Shown here piece by piece: positions 56,298-64,000 of a stretch of 64,000 bases of DNA. This stretch comes from Caprella mutica (taxonomy: Eukaryota > Arthropoda > Malacostraca > Amphipoda > Caprellidae): positions 1-64,000 of the forward strand of contig CANNZV010001589.1 of assembly GCA_947561585.1 (NCBI GenBank). The letters run 5' to 3'. The notes beneath the pieces are model-generated. The model did not search any database, was not told where the DNA came from, and worked only from the letters and a program-made list of their open reading frames with translations. The translations under genes and the position numbers were made by a program. Position 1 is the stretch's first letter, and the number at the start of each line of letters is the position of its first letter.

Positions 56298-58330
56298 ATA
56301 ATACTAATAATAACAATAATACTTTATTGAAAACGAAAACGATACAGAGTAAAAAAAAATTGAACTTCAAAAACACATATACATTCTTATGAAAATACTA
56401 AAATATGAGAAAAAAGTAATATCAAAAAGAATTTTCAAGCCCATTTATAAACTCCAGTAGAGAACTGGATTTTTTCGGGCATAAAGAACATTAAGAAAAA
56501 ATACTTATCACACACAAAAACAAAATACAATTATTTCACTCTTAAAAAACTTTTCTAAACCTAGCCCAATTACAAATCTTCACATCAATACAAACAATTT
56601 AGCATATATTTAGTATGAAATTTTAGTATGAAATCAACAAATACATCAGCAAAATATACAAAATAATTATACCCACAATATCTAAAACACATAGCAATAA
56701 AAAATAATAATTGGACAAAATGAAAGACAACCAAATAGATTATCCACTATTACTTGTATTGATTGATGTAGTACATCTTTAACTTGCACTTAAATTTTTT
56801 TTTGTGACTGTATAGTGTATACCCTTCAGATCTTCTGGCAAATTATACCACAGTTTAGCGGCAGAAAATTTTACACTTTGTTGGGTCATAGTAAGTCTAC
56901 GGAACATTATCACAGGGTCCTCAGCATGTCTAGTGAAATGAACATTATTCGATAATTCAAATTGATCTTTATTTTTATAAATGTACAACAATAACAAATA
57001 CTTATGAACATCACTAATCTTTAGAATACCTGTGTCGTAGAACAGTTTATTCGTATGAGCAAGATATTCGCCACCCGTGATAATCCGAATAACTCTCTTC
57101 TGAAGCATCTCAAGAACATGCAAGTGAGCGTCATATGTGCCACCCCATACCAGATTACAATAGATTAAATGTGGATAGAAAAGGCTGTAATAGATGTTAA
57201 TTAAAGGTCTTTGAGGGAGGTACTCACTAAGTTTACGAATAATCCCTACTATTTTTGATAACTTATCGCAAATCATAGAGATATGTTCATTAAATTTAAG
57301 TTTATCATCAAAAACCACCCCTAAGAACTTATAGTATTAACATACTCAAGACGACAGTTATTCAATAAAACTTCATCTTCAATATTAACAGCATGCTTCC
57401 TATTAGTGAGCAGCATAACAGCAGTTTTATCAGTATTAATAGCTAACTTGTTAACATTCACCCACATAGAGAAGCTTAATAACTGCTCATTTACAGTCTG
57501 AACAAGAGAATGAAAAATCATTACCTGCTGCAGATAAGGTGGTATCATCAGCAAAAAGCAAAGTTTGTAACATAGGAGAAGCTTTTGGAAGATCGTTAAT
57601 ATATAACAAGAACAAAATAGGGCCCAAAACACTTCCCTGAGGAACACCCACAGTAATATTCTTAAACTGAGAGAAAGAGTCTCCTATTTTAACCCTTTGT
57701 TTACGGTTAGATAAGTAACTAGTAAACCAATCCTGAGTAATACCACGAATGCCACTCCTTTCCAACTTGGACAGCAAGATTACATGGTTGACGGTATCAA
57801 ATGCTTTAGAGAGGTCGACAAAAATACTAATTACATGTTTACGATCATCAAGTTGGTCATACAGAAATTCTGTGTAACTTATCACAGCGTCCACAGTAGA
57901 TAAACCACTTCGAAACCCAAATTGGTTTTCATTAAGAAGTTCATATTGATTAATAAAAGACATGATTCTCTTAGCAACACACTTTTCAATCACCTTACTG
58001 AACAAAGGCAACATCGAGATAGGACGGTAGTTCTTTACTTCAAGTCTATTCCCTTTTTTGAAAATAGGGATAATACATGCCTCCTTAAAACAATCAGGAA
58101 AAATACCTGCTGAAAAAGACATATTAATAATTGTGGAAAGAGGTCTACATAAAATACTGCTACTGTTTTTCACCGCACTTATCGATACCGAATCCACACC
58201 ATTACCAGTGTTTCTCAGGGACTTAATCACATCTTGAATTTCCGGGCTCTCAACAGGATTTAAAAACATAGAGTGAATGTTTGATTCTATTAGTGAAAGA
58301 AGAGGCTTAACTCTCTGCCTTAGTACATCT
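56298..58330 (-). mobile_element. 5'-truncated LINE (Jockey/CR1-like)
   Basis: Minus-strand LINE ending in a (TTATT)n-type tail at about 56298-56330. Its ORF2 is covered by the next entry. The tail resembles that of the piece in amp2 intron 1. There is no endonuclease domain, so it is 5' truncated at about 58330. Confidence 0.88.
56779..58269 (-). pseudogene. LINE reverse transcriptase, two frame breaks
   Basis: Three consecutive frames read one ORF2: 58269-57487, then a short middle part in the frame ending at 57321, then 57318-56779. RT blocks are clear: IIPIFKKGNR and NYRPISMLP, NQFGFRSGLST, FVDLSKAFDTVNH, GVPQGSVLGPILFLLYINDL and the catalytic LFADDTTL. The last frame holds VFDDKLKFNEHI and the C-terminal region (YCNLVWGGTY, LQKRVIRIITG, AAKLWYNLPEDLK). 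Breaks near 57490 and 57320 mean no full enzyme is made. The closest broad group is Jockey/CR1; the exact clade is not determined. Confidence 0.9.
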
Positions 58331-58990
58331 CTTCATTTAAATTGGTAACGTACGCTAAAGAATTTAGTGTAAATAATATCTTTATGTATGGCAGATTCAT
58401 TATGTAGATACTATATAAATTTCTGTTAACAGCCAATAGTTGCAGAAATGCAAATACTGCGGTATGAAACACCATTAATTGAGGTTTATAAATTGCAATA
58501 CGAACCTCAATGGTTCGATATCCGAGCATCACGAAAAAAAATTCCACAAAATGTTTCGATACCTTGGCGCAATCATTCGTAATCCAGATTCAAATAACGA
58601 GGAATGGAGTAATGAATTATAATTTTTCAGTCACATAAAGTGCTGATGAGTCCCATGATGAACATTGTGTCTCATGGTTCGTAATCCATCTAAATTTAAT
58701 ATTATTTGATGTTTTTCTAATGTTCTCTCCAAAAGACAGTGGTTGTTAAAAGGGTTAGGATAATATTTCATCATTAAAGAGAAATCACTGATCAGTTATC
58801 CAAAAGAAATATATTGATCAAATAATAACAAGTAGGATGATGTATAGTAACATATTATATCACAATATCAAACATGAAGGAAGAACTTACATAATTCATC
58901 TTTACTACCTTACATATACAGTGTGGTGCAGTTGTTATGTAAGTAGGTATATTAACTTAATAGCGTATGCACTAGAGTACTTCCCTCACA
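58331..58990. other. Intergenic DNA upstream of amp7
   Basis: No gene is seen. The end of the stretch (about 58830 onward) matches DNA upstream of amp3 (about 26450 onward). Confidence 0.6.
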
Positions 58991-58995
58991 ATCTA

Positions 58996-59095
58996 GGGAA
59001 ACCCTCACTAGGTATACAGTGACCAAATCAAACTGTGTAATATCAGAGCATTGGTTGGACTATAAAAGAACCTAGCAGATGCCACAGTCATCAGT
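58996..59095 (+). promoter_or_regulatory. amp7 core promoter and kappaB-like site
   Basis: GGGAAACCCT at 58996-59005, TATAAAAG at 59061-59068 and TCAGT at 59091-59095; the same layout and near-identical sequence to amp1 and amp3. Confidence 0.8.
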
Positions 59096-59191
59096 AAGCA
59101 CTTGAATTCACTTGAGAAAACGTCTCAAACATTCTGCTAACCACCCTCTCACAGTTTGGTGATAACTCCTGGTAACCATACGCATTCCACC

Positions 59192-59913
59192 ATGTCTCTG
59201 ACAGCATTGTTCGTGGTAGCAATCTCTCTGGTTCAGACCATTGCAGCAGTACCAACTCTCCATCCAGTTCACCTTGGACAAGAAATGCTAGATCCTTCTA
59301 AGGATAGTTCGTACAGATTCAATGCGATGATGGGTCATGATCCTAGTACTTTTGCTCCTGTTCCTTTTGCGATAACAAACGGAGCTCTTCCTGATGAGTT
59401 CTACGCCAACAGTTGGGGTGAAGAGTCTTCCAAATCGAGAGTGAAAAGGGGTGCTGGAGACAGAGCGATGCAACTGTCTTTGAGTCACAGTGACAGAAAT
59501 GGGAACCGGAGGCCAGTCGGACGGGTGAGATAAAAAACAATTATAGACAAGAATTTCTAATTCATTTTAAATCATAAAATTCTAATTTATTTTTACAATT
59601 ACAGCTTCACGGTTTTAGCGAAACTCGCATAAATGGTAACAACAGAAACAACTTCCACTATAACTCTCAAGATGGCGTTGGTAGTGTTGTGTGGAGGAGT
59701 CGCAACAACAGACACTCCGTTGGACTCGGAGCTGTCCTGAGTTCGAGCAGGGGAAGAAGCAGGGGAACCAGGTGAGATTATAAATTATTTTAATGAGAAA
59801 TACATTGAAATTTAAGAAAAATGTCATAAGTCAACTAATTAACTTTTATATTTTTCAGTTACAGCAGTCGACCTGATGTTGGAGTTGGAATTGGTTATCG
59901 TATGAGATTTTAG
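59192..59913 (+). CDS. amp7: type II attacin/diptericin-like AMP precursor
   Basis: Exons 59192-59524, 59605-59771 and 59859-59913; introns of 80 and 87 bp; product 184 aa. The pro-region is as in amp1, with Gln to Lys in DPSKDSS and Asp to His in MMGHD. RVKR at 83-86 precedes type II mature GAGDRAMQLSLSHSD, LHGFSETRINGNNRNN, the core WRSRNNRHSVGLGAV, SSSRGRSRGTS and the YSSRPDVGVGIGYRMRF end. Like amp3 it couples the amp1-class promoter to a type II mature peptide. It is convergent with amp8. Expected to be secreted and furin-cleaved, with kappaB-linked induction. Confidence 0.88.
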
Positions 59914-61541
59914 ATTAACAGAAATAATATCCTAGGTTGAAATTTACACATGTAATATATTTATTTTTCTTTTAGTTTGTATTTTGGTATTTGAGATGGA
60001 AATAAACTAAATTCAATAGAAAATAATACTTTTAATTTCCTTTTAAACTATAAGTTTTTATCCATCTATGAAATTACAATGTCATATAAAGCGTAGAATT
60101 GTGAAATTTGATATAGAGTTCAGAATGAAAATAATAAGTGCGATAGATGACAAGTAAATTTGTGATTAGATATATTAACTTAAAAATAAATACCAATAAT
60201 AAATGAACAGAGGTTGAAATAATAATTTAAAAAGAGCACTTGTTCACAAAATTTCCCAATTACTTACTTTATGAAAATTTATTGGCAGGTATCAAAAATG
60301 GTTGTTAAACACTATAAGTAAGTTAGTAATCTCTACGCATTGTTGAGAAGATGGCGTCATGATTTTTTTTATCTTTTACTACTGTTTTCATGGAAATGAA
60401 GAAACACTAAAAAAATAGGCATTCACCTTTCAAAAGATGGCGTCAAGCTTTCTTAAAAAAACTTTGCAACTGTGCAGTTGGTGAGCATATACCTACATTT
60501 TGTTAATGATTATGACCCATCAATCGGATGTTCCATTAAACTTTTGCTATTTAATAAAAACTCATTGTTTCTTTAAAATACACTTATTTCAGCCAAAGAA
60601 TTTCATATCATCTTACAAATAATGTTTATCTGTCATATATTGTTAAATGTAAACTTAACAGAATTTAGAAGTTCTAAATTGCATTAAATTGTTTCTACAT
60701 TCTTTGCTTAAAAATAGGAGAGTTTTTGATATATTTCTGATAATTCTATAAACTCGCATAACTTATCACATAATCAGATTATTATGATTAGCTATAATCA
60801 TTTTCGCAAAAAGATGATCTTCTTTTCAAACTATAGTAAAACAATACTTTAAGCGAAAATCCCTATCGGTATATTAATATTGTGGTAAATATTTAATTCG
60901 ATGATAAAATGATCACCTATCGACCACGAAAATATAACAGTTTTAATCATAAATTCAGAACAATTCTAATCTTTAGTTGAAAATTCCTGTCAAAAATATC
61001 AACGATAATGATATTATGTTACTGTGAAAATTATTTATCTCAAAGCTTTATTTTGTATAAGGTGTATTATATGGGATCAATATTAATTGTCTATTATCGT
61101 AAAGTATCCTGATTAGAACAAATGTCGTTGTTATAGTCCTATGTCTAACTAATAATCAGTACATCAACTTAATTTTAATATGCTTCATAATTAAACATTA
61201 ATTGATAAAGTTAAATGAAATACTATAAATGCATTATACTTTATATATTCGAAAAATCAAAATAATAAATATAACATAAGTACTGTATAAAAATTGAATA
61301 TATTATTGTTATATAAGCATGCACACTTTGTTAAAATGTACAAATATGCAAAACTCAATAAAATCAGGTTTCTGTATAATTTGTATGCATTTTTCATAAA
61401 CACAACATAAATCATATGTGTATGCCATCGAATAACATTTATATCTCTCTCTAAAATTGCATAAAGTGCTATTTAATAAAGCCTGAACTGTCAATACACA
61501 AAACTCATCGGAAGAAATAAGTTAAATTAAGAAGATCCTTC
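59914..61541. other. Intergenic DNA between amp7 and amp8
   Basis: AT-rich; 60110-60540 is like 28750-29450 after amp3, without the transposon that lies next to amp3. No gene is seen. Confidence 0.6.
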
Positions 61542-62333
61542 CTAGCGTCCCCACTCGAACCTGTATGAAGCTCCGGCTGCAACTTCCGGTCCACTGCTGT
61601 AGCTGTAAAATGTTCCAAATTATAGTACCACATTAAAAAAATGTTTAGTTCAATATATGGCATAAACAGATTAGATTGAATTATATAAATATTTACTGAG
61701 AAGACCTGAGCATTAATTTTATGCTAAATTTTGTGATAGAAATTTAAATCCTAATTATACCCAAATTAGATTTCGAATATGCATTGTGACATATAACATT
61801 AACATTTACCTGTGTCCATTAGATCGGCCACTGTTCGAGTTGACGGCAGCTCCAAGTCCAATGGAGTGCTTCTTATTTTCACTCCTGTAAACAACGGCAC
61901 CGACACCAGCTTGTGAGTTGTAGTTGAAGTTGTCCTTGTTATTGCCATTTATGTTAGTTTCGCGATAGCCATGCAGCTGCGAAAATAATTTTTTATATTA
62001 ATTTGAAAAAGAGCGTGTTAAGTTAATAACGCATTTTAAATAATTCATGTTTGTTCTTACTTTTCCAACTGGCCTATGGTTTCCAGAACTGTCGCGGTGA
62101 CTACTAGCGAGATCAAGCGCTCTGTCCGTAAGGAACTGTCTCTTCACTCTAGATTTGGGGGTGTCATCTTCCGAACTGATGGCGTAGATCTCGTCGGCGG
62201 GGTCTGTTATTTCAGAAGAAACAACATCAGAAGGACCATCACCAAGTTCTTGTGATGTAAGATGATGGTGAGGAGCTGCTGCGATGTTCTGAACCAGAAT
62301 GACTGCAATCACAGACAGTGCTGTCAGAAACAT
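61542..62333 (-). CDS. amp8: diverged attacin/diptericin-like AMP precursor (166 aa)
   Basis: Exons 62333-62061, 61976-61810 and 61602-61542; introns of 84 and 207 bp. The signal peptide MFLTALSVIAVILVQNIAA is like its sisters, but the propeptide is shorter and different (PHHHLTSQELGDGPSDV). The furin site RVKR (residues 62-65) and the following QFLTDRALDL..HRPVGK are recognisable. Exon 2 is again exactly 167 bp (LHGYRETNINGNNKDNFNYN, VVYRSENKKHSIGLGAA). Exon 3 is 6 bp longer and ends ASYRFEWGR, without the GVGIGYRMRF tail. Likely an older paralogue and the natural outgroup for types I and II. TATTTAAAG and TCAGT sit upstream; I saw no clear kappaB site. Confidence 0.85.
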
Positions 62334-62405
62334 GGTGTATTGGTAGCTTGTTTAGACTTCGATGTAAGAATTAGAGGATCTTGACGCTTGGTAGTCCTGC
62401 ACCTT

Positions 62406-62442
62406 ACTGATATCCTGCATATAGCCGCGCATCCTTTAAATA
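62406..62442 (-). promoter_or_regulatory. amp8 core promoter
   Basis: On the minus strand TATTTAAAGG starts at 62442 and TCAGT at 62410, 32 bp apart, which is the same geometry as the other AMP genes in spite of an unrelated surrounding sequence. Confidence 0.7.
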
Positions 62443-64000
62443 GTCAACTCGTACAGACAAAGCATATTGTTGTTGTGCAAGTCTATCAGTTGTTGGCGAT
62501 CGAGATTCTCCGGTGAAAAAGAAAAGAAAAACTGTTACTACACCGAAAATTACATTCAAAATATTGCTAATCATCTGATAATTTATATGATAAATATTAA
62601 TCTGTTACGTAGATAAGAACAAATATAATTGAGTAATTGTATTTATTATTTAATTAATAACTTGTCTATCTTTTAATGTCATCTTAGTTGGGGTTGAATA
62701 AAAAATCCATTTAAACTCTCTAAATTAATAGACTTCACATCACAAACACTTTGTAGTGCTGTTATATATTCATTAGAGATTTAAATATCGGATTAAGCAA
62801 ACAGAACCTATAAGGCAAATTTCACAACTCTTTCTTGAAATATATTTTGAATTGTATAAATTTAGGATTCACTGAAATACACTCATTCTGTTTAGGACTA
62901 CAAATAGACTGATTCTCTTTCCAATAGATAGGTGCTGACAGAGCATCAATCAGAGCACAATTAACTTGGTGCTGACAGAAAAAAGAATCTTGAAGATTCA
63001 ACAAGATGTAAAGGACATCAGAATGAGAGTTTGGAGCTTAGGGCATCAAGGAGTCCAGAACTTAATCCGTTGTACTTTTCAATCTGTTCAATTTTGGATA
63101 CAAGTGTCTGAGCCACTTCTAATACTTCTCTCGAGTCCCTGAAAACGAAATTTGCAACTGAAATGCAAGGCAATACCACAAGAACAGATTCGTGCCGCCT
63201 TGGATACATTTTCTCTCAGACCGAATGACACATTTCTTAACCTCTATCACTACTTCGCTTTTTTTTAACGCATATATGTAGGTATGCAGGAACAATAAAC
63301 ACTTTTTAAATAAAAACAATAAACACTTAAAAAAAATAAGCACTTTATATATAGGCTAATTCATATATATTTTGAGCGATTAGTTTTTGAAATAGATCCC
63401 ATATAAAGTCTAGATGATGTAAATTTTTAACTGTCGTAATCTAAATTAATAGGATAATGACATAGTTCATTTTTGAACTCAAAGAATACATTTAATTGAG
63501 AAAATTTATTTTAATGAATAGTCAATTTCTATTTTTAGTGATATATAAACATATATAAATATAGGAAAGGATTTTAATCAAAATTTTGCCCTTATCATCT
63601 ATTATCCAGAACATTATTTTGAAATGTTAAAATTCAATATAATTCATTAACATGTTTTGAAAATTTCAGTTATTAGTCTTCGTAATAATTGAACTTTCTA
63701 GACATGTATTCGGTTTCAAGTCATTATGAATATGTGTTAACCTTTTTGACTACTGTAAACACATTCTGATTACTGTTGTCCTAAATGTTTTCGTCCTATT
63801 TATATTTGCCTATGAAGGTATGAAAACTTTTCCCTCCACTAATGCTTGCGTTGTTATTCTCTATAATAACATTAGGTAAATATGCTATAAATATAAACAA
63901 AGGAAAAGGATATCCTTCAAAAGTCCAAAGCGAAAAAAAAAATATTCATGCAATGCAAATTCACTCTCGTCGTTGCTAATTGAATCTCATCATTTTGATT
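62443..64000. other. Right flank, no recognised gene
   Basis: AT-rich. Two minus-strand frames at 63209-63018 and 63004-62822 have fairly ordinary amino-acid composition and could be remains of a transposon or gene, but I recognise no domain and see no splice or start signals that would support a model. Confidence 0.45.

Noticed and set aside
62822..63209. Two adjacent minus-strand frames (60 and 63 aa) that might be a transposase or host gene remnant.
   Set aside because: No recognisable domain or gene structure could be read, so it is left as an unassigned flank.

Overview
ORGANISM. The window is AT-rich eukaryotic DNA. Its short introns (80-90 bp) with GT..AG junctions, TATA plus TCAGT-type initiators 30 bp apart, AATAAA signals, a (TTAGG)n telomere-type tract, and many LINE and DNA-transposon remains point to an insect. 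A hemipteran is my best guess from the style of the antimicrobial-peptide precursors; this is inference, not proof. LAYOUT. Real host genes are few and belong to two small families carried on duplicated blocks. (1) Three intronless 245-aa secreted proteins at 7018-7755, 13102-13839 and 38345-39082 combine a Cys-rich PAN/apple-like region with an F5/8C (discoidin)-like region; each lies downstream of a 32-bp satellite array (1-2849, 9586-11019, 32852-33396). (2) A cluster of eight attacin/diptericin-like antimicrobial peptide (AMP) genes and pseudogenes shares one three-exon design: exon 1 = signal peptide + propeptide + RVKR furin site, exon 2 always 167 bp, and a short exon 3. They are amp1 20611-21334 (+), amp2 pseudogene 23963-25063 (-), amp3 26810-27532 (+), amp4 43196-43919 (+), amp5 48338-49062 (-), amp6 remnant 52107-52355 (+), amp7 59192-59913 (+) and amp8 61542-62333 (-). 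amp1 and amp4 are mature type I; amp2, amp3, amp5 and amp7 are type II; amp8 is a diverged outgroup. The block discoidin gene - amp1 - amp2 (about 13.1-26.3 kb) was copied as discoidin gene - amp4 - amp5 (about 38.3-50.3 kb). A third, broken copy holds amp6 and amp7. REPEATS. A 25-bp satellite fills 29637-32818. DNA transposons are abundant and often datable against the paralogous empty site. A 4.3-kb element with 46-bp terminal inverted repeats and TAA target duplications (14711-19025) holds two foldback-like elements and, innermost, a decayed mariner. At least five foldback-like elements have ends made of inverted arrays of short tandem repeats. A 5'-truncated LINE with reverse transcriptase lies at 56298-58330 (-), and other LINE pieces lie at 6720-6995, 24327-24716 and 36125-36765. 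HOW IT WORKS TOGETHER. The AMP precursors should be secreted and furin-processed to basic Gly/Asn/Arg-rich peptides of about 100 aa. Promoters of intact type I and II genes carry kappaB-like sites, which fits Toll/Imd control. The main evolutionary signal is mosaicism: the pro-region is almost identical in all copies, while promoters and mature regions fall into different classes, so gene conversion or recombination has shuffled promoter and effector halves. LIMITS. All homology statements come from reading by eye; no alignment or database search was run.
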